A stretch of 64,000 nt of DNA from Massilia sp. CFBP 13721 (GTDB lineage: Bacteria; Pseudomonadota; Gammaproteobacteria; Burkholderiales; Burkholderiaceae_D), in contig NZ_JACYUY010000029.1 in assembly GCF_014842025.1 (NCBI RefSeq), forward strand, positions 1-64,000, given 5' to 3'. A program made the position numbers and the translations under genes. Every line of letters starts with the position of its first letter. The first letter of the stretch is position 1. The notes under the pieces are model-generated. The model was given only the letters and a program-made list of their open reading frames with translations, was not told the origin of the DNA and searched no databases. Shown here one piece after another: positions 1-7,502 of the stretch.

Positions 1-2
1 TC

Positions 3-56
3 AAGGCCTTGCCTCAGCGTTACACCGTTCGCGTCCTGAAGAAGGACCTTAACTGA
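3..56 (+). CDS. 3' end of an unidentified gene (partial)
   Basis: An open frame enters from the left edge and ends at TGA 54-56. The last 17 residues read KALPQRYTVRVLKKDLN. This is too little to assign a family. A hairpin followed by a T-run starts at the stop codon and supports a real gene end. Confidence 0.5.
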   Translation, partial: KALPQRYTVRVLKKDLN

Positions 57-86
57 ACGGCATTAGCGCCGCGGCGCCGTTTTTTG
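56..86 (+). terminator. Rho-independent terminator of the left-edge gene
   Basis: AACGGC at 56-61 pairs with GCCGTT at 76-81, with further GC pairing inside, followed by a run of T from 80. It overlaps the last base of the preceding stop codon. Confidence 0.65.
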
Positions 87-117
87 TTGGTAAATGGCCC
101 GCGCCGGGTGTGCTTGA

Positions 118-154
118 CCCGTAAGGTGGGCGGCAAAGCCGCCCACCTTACGGG
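118..154. repeat. Perfect palindrome, REP-like variant
   Basis: Two 17-base arms (118-134 and 138-154) around AAA form a perfect inverted repeat. The arm carries GTAAGGTGGGCGGC, close to the GTAGGGTGGGC head of the REP family found elsewhere here. It lies just beyond the hrcA stop codon and has no T-run, so it could slow or terminate transcription from either side. Confidence 0.7.
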
Positions 155-178
155 TATGGAGCAACTAGTGCGTGGCAA

Positions 179-1201
179 TTAAGAATTGCTCAACGCATTC
201 GACAACAGCTTGGCCGTGATATCGACAATCGGAATCACCCGCTCATACGCCATGCGCGTCGGGCCAATCACACCAAGGGTGCCGACGATCTTGCCGTTGA
301 CCTCGTAGGGCGCGGTAACCACGCTCATTTCGTCCATCGGCACCAGGTTCGATTCGCCGCCAATAAAAATCTGCACGCCGCCAGCGCGGCTGGAGACGTC
401 CAGCAATTGCATCAGGCCGGTCTTTTGCTCGAACATCTCGAACATCTGGCGCAGCGAACTCATGTTCGAGGACAGGTCGGCTACCGACAATAAATTGCGC
501 TCGCCCGAAATGACCATCTCTTCGCTGCCTTCGGCCATCGCCTCGCTGCCGGCTTCCACGGCCGTCTGCATCAGGCCGCCAATGTTCTCCTGCAACTGGC
601 GCAGTTCTCCCGTCAGGCGTGCACGCACTTCGTCGAAGGTGAGGCCGGCGAAATTCTGGTTCAGGTAATTGGCCGACTGCACCAGCTGGGCGGGCGTGTA
701 GTCGACCTCGGTCAGCAGCAGGCGGTTCTGGACGTCGCCGCGCGGGTCGACGATCACCAGCAGGATGCGCTTTTCCGACAGGCGCAGGAATTCGATTTGC
801 TGGAACACGGATTCGCGCCGCGGGCTTTGCACGACGCCGGCAAATTGCGTCAGCGACGAGAGCATCTGCGCCGCGTTGGCGATGAGTTTTTGCGGCTGCT
901 GGACGCACAGCCGCATGCGCTCGGCGTCGACGCCGTGCTGGCCATCGAGGTGCTGCACCGTCAGCAGCGTGTCGACGAACAGGCGGTAGCCGCGCGGCGT
1001 CGGCACCCGGCCGGCCGAGGTATGGGGACTGGCGACATAGCCCATTTCCTCGAGGTCGGCCATGATGTTGCGGATCGTGGCCGGCGACAGGTCGAGGCCG
1101 GAAATTTTCGAGAGCGCACGCGACCCGACCGGCTGGCCGTCGGCAATGTAACGCTCGACGAGGGCTTTCAGCAGGGTTTGGGCTCGGGGTTCAAGTTGCA
1201 T
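179..1201 (-). CDS. hrcA: Heat-inducible transcription repressor HrcA
   Basis: HrcA represses chaperone operons such as groESL and dnaK-dnaJ by binding CIRCE operators, and is itself kept folded by GroEL. The 340-residue protein has the usual family length. The N-terminal winged helix is visible at about residues 20-75 ([20 protein letters not shown], then [15 protein letters not shown]), followed by the GAF-like dimerisation region. The open frame extends about 40 codons further upstream, but homologues begin at [11 protein letters not shown], so 1201 was chosen. The start has no strong Shine-Dalgarno. It lies 64 bases downstream of the HAD phosphatase gene on the same strand. No CIRCE element was found in the window, so its targets lie elsewhere. 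Confidence 0.95.
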   Translation of the reverse strand: MQLEPRAQTLLKALVERYIADGQPVGSRALSKISGLDLSPATIRNIMADLEEMGYVASPHTSAGRVPTPRGYRLFVDTLLTVQHLDGQHGVDAERMRLCVQQPQKLIANAAQMLSSLTQFAGVVQSPRRESVFQQIEFLRLSEKRILLVIVDPRGDVQNRLLLTEVDYTPAQLVQSANYLNQNFAGLTFDEVRARLTGELRQLQENIGGLMQTAVEAGSEAMAEGSEEMVISGERNLLSVADLSSNMSSLRQMFEMFEQKTGLMQLLDVSSRAGGVQIFIGGESNLVPMDEMSVVTAPYEVNGKIVGTLGVIGPTRMAYERVIPIVDITAKLLSNALSNS

Positions 1202-1265
1202 GGGGAGTGGTGGTGCGCAGAATGGTTGCACGGCTATTATGCACGCTCGCGCGTGCGCTGTGCAC

Positions 1266-1997
1266 TCACGCGTGTTCGCGCTTGAGCCAGTCGAGCAAAC
1301 CGTCGAAGTTCTCGACGATGGCATCCGGCTGCACGCCCTCTTCCAGGTGCCGGCGGCTGGCGGTGCGGTTCATCCAGACCCCACGCAGGCCGGCGCGCTG
1401 GGCGCCCTGCACGTCGAGCAGCAAGTCGTCGCCGACGTGCACCGCCTCGTGCGGCGCCACGCCGAGCGCCGCACAGGCGGCGTGGAAGATCGCGGCATCG
1501 GGTTTCGCGCGCCCGAAGCTGGGCGCCGCCACCGAAGCGTGGAAATGATGGGCCAGGCCGATCGTCTGCAGGTCGGCATTGCCGTTGGTGACCGAACCGA
1601 CCAGGATGCGCCCTTTCAGGCGAAGCAAGCCCGGCAGCACGTCGTCGTAGGGAACCACGGCGTTGCGGGCGGCGAAAAATTCGGTCATGGCGAGTTCGAC
1701 CTTGCCTGCGTCTTCGCCGGCCTGCTCGAAGGCGGCGACCAGGCCGGCGCGGCGCAGGGCGCCGAGGTCGAGCTGGAATTCGGGACGGCGCGCCAGCAGT
1801 TCCAGGCGCGCCTGGCGCAGGCTGTCGATGGTGAAGCGTTCGGCCACGCGCGGCGCGTTGCTGGCCAGCCATGCGAACAGCGTCTGCTCGGCCTGGAGGA
1901 TGACGGGCGCGATCGGCCACAGCGTGTCGTCGAGGTCGAACAGGATGGCTTTGGGCCAGGGGCGGCGGTGGGATGGCTTCATGCCGGGTGATCGCAA
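1266..1997 (-). CDS. HAD-superfamily hydrolase (HAD-IA, phosphatase-like)
   Basis: Probable cytoplasmic phosphatase of the haloacid dehalogenase superfamily with an unknown small phosphorylated substrate. HAD motif I is FDLDDTLW with the nucleophile and general acid at D21 and D23. Motif II is VGSVTNGN, motif III the lysine in [10 protein letters not shown], and motif [13 protein letters not shown]. The cap domain between motifs I and II is alpha-helical, as in phosphoglycolate phosphatase relatives. It has 243 residues; a second in-frame ATG five codons in (MKPSHRR) is an alternative start. It precedes hrcA on the same strand with a 64-base gap and could be co-transcribed. The substrate cannot be told from sequence. 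Confidence 0.85.
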   Translation of the reverse strand: MRSPGMKPSHRRPWPKAILFDLDDTLWPIAPVILQAEQTLFAWLASNAPRVAERFTIDSLRQARLELLARRPEFQLDLGALRRAGLVAAFEQAGEDAGKVELAMTEFFAARNAVVPYDDVLPGLLRLKGRILVGSVTNGNADLQTIGLAHHFHASVAAPSFGRAKPDAAIFHAACAALGVAPHEAVHVGDDLLLDVQGAQRAGLRGVWMNRTASRRHLEEGVQPDAIVENFDGLLDWLKREHA

Positions 1998-2211
1998 GCG
2001 GTCGTCAGGGTGACCCCAGCATAGCGAGGCCAGCGGCGAAATGCAAACGGACGGCGCCAGCGGGAACGGTTCGCGTGCGCCGTTACACCCCGATACAAAG
2101 CCTAATGCGCGCGGGCCTTGTCAAATGCTCTAAAATGATGGGCAAACTTCCACCATGCGGCCCGGCGCCGTGCAATTGCGCGCCTTGCCCCTCCCCTTTT
2201 TTGGAGAAATT

Positions 2212-2805
2212 ATGATTCGTTCCCCCCTGCGTGCCGGCATCGCGCTGGCATGCGCGCTCAGCCTGTCCGCCTGCGGCGGCGGCGACGGTGATGTGTATAT
2301 CGGCGGCTCGGTGTCCGGCGTGACCAAGGAAGGCCTGGTCCTGACCAACAACGGCGGCGACGACCTCGCCGTTCCGGCGAACGCCAGCGAGTTCTTCTTC
2401 AACACCCGTGTCGAAACCGACGCCGGCTACGACGTCAAGGTCAAGGCCGTGCCACCGAACGTCGACGGCATCGAAAACTGCTTCGTCAGCGGCGGCTCGG
2501 GCCGCGCGGTCTTCACCATCACCACCGTGCGCGTGGCGTGCCGGATCCGTACCCATGCGCTCACCGGCAACGTCATCGGCCTGGGCAGCGCCACCGGCCT
2601 GGTCCTCGTGAACGGTACCGACCGCCAGACGATCACGCCGTCGGGCACCGATCCGCAAGCCTTCAGCATGGCCCCGGTGACGGAAGACCTGCCATACGGC
2701 GTGACCATCCTGGCGCAGCCGACCGGCCGCCAGTGCACGGTCGAAAACGCGACCGGCACGATGCGGGCGACCGACATCGGCAACGTCGTCGTGCGTTGCG
2801 TTTAA
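2212..2805 (+). CDS. Lipoprotein with two tandem beta-rich repeats (paralogue A)
   Basis: A 197-residue exported lipoprotein of unknown function. The signal peptide ends in LSLSACGGG, with the lipidated cysteine at C21. The mature part holds two copies of a repeat of about 80 residues, each opening with a Gly-rich G-V-SG-L/TG-L motif, then GLVLTNNGGDDL or LVLVNG, and closing with a Tyr-Val-Thr-Ile strand, QPTG..C and a final V.V.C. The conserved Cys pair per repeat suggests a disulfide in each. GGAG at 2203-2206 selects ATG 2212 over the upstream in-frame ATG. It is followed 17 bases later by a clear paralogue, so the pair probably arose by tandem duplication and is co-transcribed. Confidence 0.85.
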   Translation: MIRSPLRAGIALACALSLSACGGGDGDVYIGGSVSGVTKEGLVLTNNGGDDLAVPANASEFFFNTRVETDAGYDVKVKAVPPNVDGIENCFVSGGSGRAVFTITTVRVACRIRTHALTGNVIGLGSATGLVLVNGTDRQTITPSGTDPQAFSMAPVTEDLPYGVTILAQPTGRQCTVENATGTMRATDIGNVVVRCV

Positions 2806-2822
2806 TAATTCTGGAGGCTAAT

Positions 2823-3458
2823 TTGAAGAAATCGATCCTGGCGCTGTGCGCACTGACCCTGGCCGCCGGCCTCAGCGCCTGCGGCGGCGGCACCTCGAGC
2901 TATACGATCGGCGGGACGGTCGACGGCCTGCAGTATCCGGGCCTGGTCCTGACCAACAACCTCAGCGACGACGTCAACGTCGCGCCGCTGGGCCTGAACG
3001 ACGACAAGACGGCGATCAGGACCGTGTCCTACCAGTTCTCCAAGCAGCTCGACTACGGCGAGCCCTACAGCGTCACCATCAAGAAGCAGCCCGAGCACCA
3101 GGTTTGCCAGGCCGCCGGCGGCAACGCCGAGACGGCCGGGCGCCTGTCAACCATCAATGCCGCGTTCGTTTGCAACCTGGTCGCCAACTCGATCGGCGGC
3201 ACGATCACGGGCTTGGCAGCCGATGGCTTGATCCTGAACAATGGCGGCATTCAGTTGCCAGTGGTCAAGAATGCGGAAACCGGAGCTTATCCGGCAGCCT
3301 TCGTCTTCGGCGCCCCGGTCACCTACGACCAGACCTATGGCGTGACGGTCCTGGTTCAGCCGACCGGCCAGACCTGCACCGTCACCAATGGCGCCGGCAT
3401 CATGAAGGACAACCCGGTAACGACGATCAGCGTTAACTGCGTCAAGAATCCGACCTGA
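2823..3458 (+). CDS. Lipoprotein with two tandem beta-rich repeats (paralogue B, TTG start)
   Basis: A 211-residue paralogue of the preceding gene. No ATG fits: the lipoprotein signal MKKSILALCALTLAAG ending in LSACGGG begins at a TTG codon (2823-2825), placed behind GGAGG at 2813-2817. The predicted lipid-carrying cysteine is C20. Two repeats follow with GLQYPGLVLTNN, GLAADGLILNNGG and the closing VLVQPTGQTC. Repeat architecture and cysteines match paralogue A. Such domains are often annotated only as hypothetical in Massilia relatives; a surface role is plausible but not shown. Confidence 0.85.
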   Translation: MKKSILALCALTLAAGLSACGGGTSSYTIGGTVDGLQYPGLVLTNNLSDDVNVAPLGLNDDKTAIRTVSYQFSKQLDYGEPYSVTIKKQPEHQVCQAAGGNAETAGRLSTINAAFVCNLVANSIGGTITGLAADGLILNNGGIQLPVVKNAETGAYPAAFVFGAPVTYDQTYGVTVLVQPTGQTCTVTNGAGIMKDNPVTTISVNCVKNPT

Positions 3459-3593
3459 GCCGGCTTGAGTGAATTGAGCGAGACATTCACAATATATATG
3501 TCGATCATTCCGAAAGAAAATTAGACGTATATGTTGTGGTGCAGCATAATTGCACCTGTCTCCTCCAACTCTCCTCAGAAAAGAATTGGATTT

Positions 3594-3623
3594 AAGCCCA
3601 CCCGCAACGGTGGGCTTTTTTTT
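3594..3623 (+). terminator. Terminator after the tandem lipoprotein genes
   Basis: AAGCCCACC (3594-3602) pairs perfectly with GGTGGGCTT (3609-3617) across a 6-base loop, followed by eight T. The 135 bases between the lipoprotein stop and this hairpin hold no recognisable gene. Confidence 0.85.
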
Positions 3624-3644
3624 GTCCGCGTGTTGGACAAAGGC

Positions 3645-3836
3645 TTAGCCGAACCTGGTGGCGGTTGGGAGACGCTTGCCGGTGACCTTCACGATCGCCA
3701 TTTTCTCGCTGCCGACCGACACCATTTCGCTGGCGCGCACCTGCGCCTTGTAGCTCTCGGCGCTGGCGTAGGTGGTGCCGACAACAGCGAGTGCGGCGAC
3801 CAGAAACAGCGTTTCCATGTGTTTGAGGACGTTCAT
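3645..3836 (-). CDS. Small exported protein of unknown function
   Basis: A 63-residue protein with an evident signal peptide: hydrophobic stretch at about residues 9-20 and a likely cleavage after YASA (about residue 26). The mature part would be only about 37 residues, mixed charge, without cysteines. AAGGGAG sits at good distance from ATG 3836. It does not match a family I recognise. Small periplasmic proteins of this kind are common in Massilia relatives. It stands alone, convergent with the lipoprotein pair. Confidence 0.6.
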   Translation of the reverse strand: MNVLKHMETLFLVAALAVVGTTYASAESYKAQVRASEMVSVGSEKMAIVKVTGKRLPTATRFG

Positions 3837-4042
3837 TTCAGGCTCCCTTCGGTTGGATGTTTGCCCGGTTGCGTGTGCGTCCGGGTTGTCGATGGGAGTA
3901 CTTTAGCAATCGGTCCCCCGCCCTTCCACCGGCGTGCGACGAACTGCGCAAAGGGCGCGATGAAACGCGCACAGGCGCGATATGGCGCGCTTGTGCAGCG
4001 CGTCACGGATGGGTTGTAGAAGGAATGCGGCAGATGCGTAAC

Positions 4043-4176
4043 GTAGGGTGGGCACTTGTGCCCACGCGGGTTGGTACAGATGCGCGGCCTCGAAATCCGT
4101 CAGGCACGGGACGCATGTACAAAAGGCGTTGCGGTATTCATCAGCACGACCGCGTGGGCACAAGTGCCCACCCTAC
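4043..4176. repeat. REP pair (BIME): two inverted 27-base copies
   Basis: Copy 1 is 4043-4069 on the plus strand and copy 2 is 4150-4176 on the minus strand. They are identical when read in the same direction: head GTAGGGTGG, stem GGGCAC..GTGCCC, tail CACGCGG. They fill most of the 360-base gene-free gap 3837-4196; the rest (3837-4042) shows no gene or clear signal. The pair lies just after the rsmA stop codon and may act as a transcription or mRNA-stability element. Confidence 0.9.
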
Positions 4177-4196
4177 AGTTCACCGCCGTTAGCGAC

Positions 4197-4973
4197 TCAA
4201 ACCGGCTTCAGGATATTCGCCAGCGCCACATACTGCTCCAGGCTAACGTTTTCCGGCCGCACGCCCGGATCGATGCCGGCTTCGCGCAGCTGCGCTTCGG
4301 TGAACATGCCGGCCACGCAATTGCGGATCACTTTTCTCCGCTGCGAGAACGCCTTTTGCACCACGGCTTCCAGGGTCGCGCCGTCGACGGCCAGTTTGCG
4401 GCGCGTCGGCACCATGCGCACGATCGCCGAGTCGACCTTCGGCGGCGGGTCGAAGGCGGTGGGCGGCACGATGAACAGCAGCGCCATGTCGTAGCGCCAT
4501 TGCAGCATCACCGACAGGCGCCCATAGGCCTTGGTGCCCGGTTCGGCCACCATGCGCTCGACCACTTCCTTTTGCAGCATGAAATGCTGGTCCTCGACCA
4601 GGTCGGCGAACTCGGCCAGGTGGAACAGCAGCGGGCTCGAGATGTTGTACGGCAGGTTGCCGACCACGCGCAGCTTCTGCCCTTGCGGTACCGGCAAGGC
4701 GCCGAAATCGAATTTCAGGGCGTCGGCCGAGTGCACCGTCAACCGCTCGGGCGGGTACGCCTTTTGCAGGCGGACCACCAGGTCGCGGTCGAGTTCGACC
4801 ACGTGCATGTGGTCGAGTTGCTTGAGCAGCAGCGCCGTCATCGCCGCCAGGCCAGGCCCGATCTCGACCATCGCTTCGCCGCGGCGCGGGTCGATCGCTT
4901 CGATGATGCTGGTGAGGACGTGGTTATCGGTCAGGAAGTTCTGGCCGAAGCGCTTGCGTGCTACGTGTTTCAT
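4197..4973 (-). CDS. rsmA: 16S rRNA (adenine(1518)-N6/adenine(1519)-N6)-dimethyltransferase
   Basis: RsmA (KsgA) dimethylates two adjacent adenines in helix 45 of 16S rRNA during late 30S assembly, using S-adenosylmethionine. The 258-residue product starts MKHVARKRFGQNFL, the family signature. Motif I is VEIGPGLAAMT, motif IV is the NLPYN of VVGNLPYNISSPL. The start at 4973 was chosen because the longer frame only adds sequence overlapping pdxA. It follows pdxA by 11 bases in the conserved lptD-surA-pdxA-rsmA order. Loss of this enzyme gives kasugamycin resistance in many bacteria. Confidence 0.97.
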   Translation of the reverse strand: MKHVARKRFGQNFLTDNHVLTSIIEAIDPRRGEAMVEIGPGLAAMTALLLKQLDHMHVVELDRDLVVRLQKAYPPERLTVHSADALKFDFGALPVPQGQKLRVVGNLPYNISSPLLFHLAEFADLVEDQHFMLQKEVVERMVAEPGTKAYGRLSVMLQWRYDMALLFIVPPTAFDPPPKVDSAIVRMVPTRRKLAVDGATLEAVVQKAFSQRRKVIRNCVAGMFTEAQLREAGIDPGVRPENVSLEQYVALANILKPV

Positions 4974-4984
4974 TCGTACTTTCG

Positions 4985-6082
4985 TTAATGTGATGCCGTG
5001 CGGCTGGCGGCCACCATTTGCATGGCGGCGCGGATCGCCTCTTCCATGCTGCCGCAATCGGCCAGGCCCAGGCCCTGCGCGGCCAGGTCGAGCGCGGTGC
5101 CGTGGTCGACCGAGGTGCGGATCAAGGGCAGGCCGAGCGTGACGTTGATGCCGCGGCCAAAGGTCGCGTGCTTGAGCACCGGTAAACCCTGGTCGTGGTA
5201 CATGGCGAGCACGCAGTCGGCTTCCTGCAGGTACTTCGGCTGGAACAGGGTGTCGGCCGGATACGGCCCGCGCGCATCGATGCCGCGCGCCTGCGCCGCC
5301 GCCAGCGCGGGTGCGATGACCTCGATTTCCTCGCGCCCCAGGTAGCCGTTTTCGCCCGCATGCGGGTTCAGGCCGGTTACCAGGATGCGCGGAGAAGCGA
5401 TGCCGAATTTGTTGCGCAGGTCGGCGTGCAGGATGTCGAGCACCTGCGCCAGGCCATCCTGCGTGATCGCATCCGCTACCGCGCGCAGCGGCAGATGGGT
5501 GGTGGCCAGCGCCACCCGCAAATACGGCTGGTCGCCCGCCGGCTGGCCGGCCAGCATCATGACGACTTGCGGCGTATTGGTCTTGTCGGCCAGGTATTCG
5601 GTATGGCCGGAAAAGGCGACGCCGGCCTGGTTGATGGTGCTCTTTTGCAGCGGTGCGGTGACGATGGCGTCGAACCAGCCGGCCGCCACGCCCTCCAATG
5701 CGAGGTCGAGCGTGGCCAGCACGGCGCGGCCATTGTCCGCGTCGAGCGTGCCCGGCACCACGTGGGCGGCCAGCGGCACGTCGACGACGGCGATGCGCTC
5801 CTTGCCGAAATGCGGCAGGCCGCCGTTACGCAGCGCCTGGATCGACAGCGCCGCCAGGCGGATTTCCGGGTCGATCAGGCTGGCGGTGAGCGCCAGGAAG
5901 GCGGCGTCGCCGACCAGCACGCAATTGGCCTGCTCGCGCAAGGCCCAGGCCGCGCGGATCGAGATCTCGGGCCCGATGCCGGCCGGCTCGCCGACGGTGA
6001 GCGCCAACGTCGGACGCACTGCCTGCGAACCTGTTGGGTTACCCACTACCTTATGCCTCTTCGCGGTACTCGACGTAGGCAC
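4985..6082 (-). CDS. pdxA: 4-hydroxythreonine-4-phosphate dehydrogenase
   Basis: PdxA oxidises 4-phosphohydroxy-L-threonine with NAD in the DXP-dependent pyridoxal 5'-phosphate pathway. The protein shows [13 protein letters not shown] near the N-terminus, [23 protein letters not shown] and [12 protein letters not shown], with the metal-binding histidines typical of the family (also MYHDQGL). It has 365 residues from ATG 6082, which overlaps the surA 3' end by 32 bases. A GTG about 11 codons later (VVGNPTGSQ), just behind the surA stop and an AGG, would give a length closer to homologues and may be the true start. It is the third gene of the lptD-surA-pdxA-rsmA operon. Confidence 0.95.
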   Translation of the reverse strand: MPTSSTAKRHKVVGNPTGSQAVRPTLALTVGEPAGIGPEISIRAAWALREQANCVLVGDAAFLALTASLIDPEIRLAALSIQALRNGGLPHFGKERIAVVDVPLAAHVVPGTLDADNGRAVLATLDLALEGVAAGWFDAIVTAPLQKSTINQAGVAFSGHTEYLADKTNTPQVVMMLAGQPAGDQPYLRVALATTHLPLRAVADAITQDGLAQVLDILHADLRNKFGIASPRILVTGLNPHAGENGYLGREEIEVIAPALAAAQARGIDARGPYPADTLFQPKYLQEADCVLAMYHDQGLPVLKHATFGRGINVTLGLPLIRTSVDHGTALDLAAQGLGLADCGSMEEAIRAAMQMVAASRTASH

Positions 6083-7475
6083 GGTCGCGTACTTCGCGCG
6101 CCCAGTCCTCGAAGGCTTCGCCGAGTTTGCGCTCGCGGATCACCTGGCGTGCATTCAGGCGTTCCTTTTCCTTGCTCTGGTCTTCGGTCTTGCGTTCGAG
6201 GACCTCGATCAGGTGGAAGCCGAACGGCGTCTCGACCACGTCCGACACCTGCCCCGGCTTCAGGGCATCCATCGCGGCGGTGAATTCCGGCACCACGTCT
6301 TCCGGCGTGATCCAGCCCAGCTCGCCGCCGCGGGCGGAGCTGCCGTCCTGGCCGTTCTGGCGCGCCATGTCTTCGAAGCTGGCCGACTTGCTGTCGATTT
6401 TCGCCTTGATCTCGGCCAGCTTGGCCTTGACCTGCGCCACCGGCATCGCCGGCGAGGCTTTCATGAGGATGTGGCGCACGCGGGTCTGCTGCACCAGTGC
6501 CTGCGCCGGCGTTTGCGACTGCGCCAGGCTGCGCTTGTCGATCATCTTGATGATGTGGAAGCCGGTATTGCTCTTGATGACAGGCGTGACCTGGCCCGGG
6601 CTGAGTTTGCGCAGTTGGTCGGAGATCAGCGGCGGCAGCCGGTCCGGGTCGCGCCAGCCGATGGCGCCGCCCTTCAGGGCGTCGGGTGCGTCCGAATAGG
6701 TGGCGGCGATCTTGGCGAAATCGGCGCCGGTGCGCAGCTGGCGCGCGACTTCGTCGGCGCGCGCGCGCCGTGCGGCGATCTGCTCGGGCGTGGCGTTGAC
6801 CGGGATGCCGACCAGGATCTGGGCGATGTCCATCTCGACCTTCTCGGCCGCGGCGGCCTTTTCGGCGGCCAGATAGGTATCGATTTCGGCGTCCGACACC
6901 TGGATCTTGCTGTCGACTTCATGCTCGCGCAGGCGCTGCATCATGATTTCGTTGCGGATCTCTTCGCGGAACTGGGCGAAGGTCAGGCCTTCCTTTTCCA
7001 TCTGGTTGCGCATGTCCTGCACCGACATCTTCTGGCCTTCGGCGATGCGGCCGATGGCGGCGTCGAGCTCGCGGTCGGCGACGCGCACGCCCATTTCCTT
7101 GGCCAGCTGCAGCTGGGCGCGCTCGACGATCATCGATTCGATCACCTGGCGCTCGAGGTCGGCCTGGGCCGGGAGCTGGGCGTTCTGGGCGCGCAGGCGC
7201 TGCACGATCTGGGCGACGCGGCCGCGCACTTCGTTACGGGTAATGACTTCGTCGTTGACGACGACACGGATCGAATCGATGACGTTGGCGCTGCTCGAGG
7301 CCGGCGGCAGGAAACCGCTGCCGGGAGCGGCGGCGGCCGGCTGCGCGGCGGCGGCAGGAGCGGGACTCTTCGCGGCTTGCGCCAGGGCCGCATTGGCCGT
7401 GAGCGCGCACAGCAGCGCCGCTGCGAGCTTAAGGTGATGCAAACGGGTAGTACGCATAGTCTGGGAAGCACTCAT
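6051..7475 (-). CDS. surA: Periplasmic chaperone / peptidyl-prolyl isomerase SurA
   Basis: SurA escorts unfolded outer-membrane proteins, LptD among them, across the periplasm. The 474-residue product has a signal peptide ending in NAALAQ at about residue 33, an Ala/Pro linker, and an N-terminal chaperone domain at about 65-200. Two parvulin domains follow at about 208-312 and 328-428, each ending in a GFHIIKM/GFHLIEV strand. A second ATG (MRTTRLHH) six codons in is a possible alternative start. It lies 27 bases downstream of lptD, so chaperone and client share an operon. Confidence 0.96.
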   Translation of the reverse strand: MSASQTMRTTRLHHLKLAAALLCALTANAALAQAAKSPAPAAAAQPAAAAPGSGFLPPASSSANVIDSIRVVVNDEVITRNEVRGRVAQIVQRLRAQNAQLPAQADLERQVIESMIVERAQLQLAKEMGVRVADRELDAAIGRIAEGQKMSVQDMRNQMEKEGLTFAQFREEIRNEIMMQRLREHEVDSKIQVSDAEIDTYLAAEKAAAAEKVEMDIAQILVGIPVNATPEQIAARRARADEVARQLRTGADFAKIAATYSDAPDALKGGAIGWRDPDRLPPLISDQLRKLSPGQVTPVIKSNTGFHIIKMIDKRSLAQSQTPAQALVQQTRVRHILMKASPAMPVAQVKAKLAEIKAKIDSKSASFEDMARQNGQDGSSARGGELGWITPEDVVPEFTAAMDALKPGQVSDVVETPFGFHLIEVLERKTEDQSKEKERLNARQVIRERKLGEAFEDWAREVRDRAYVEYREEA

Positions 7476-7502
7476 TCAGGTCAAAATCATCCATGGTCCC
7501 GG

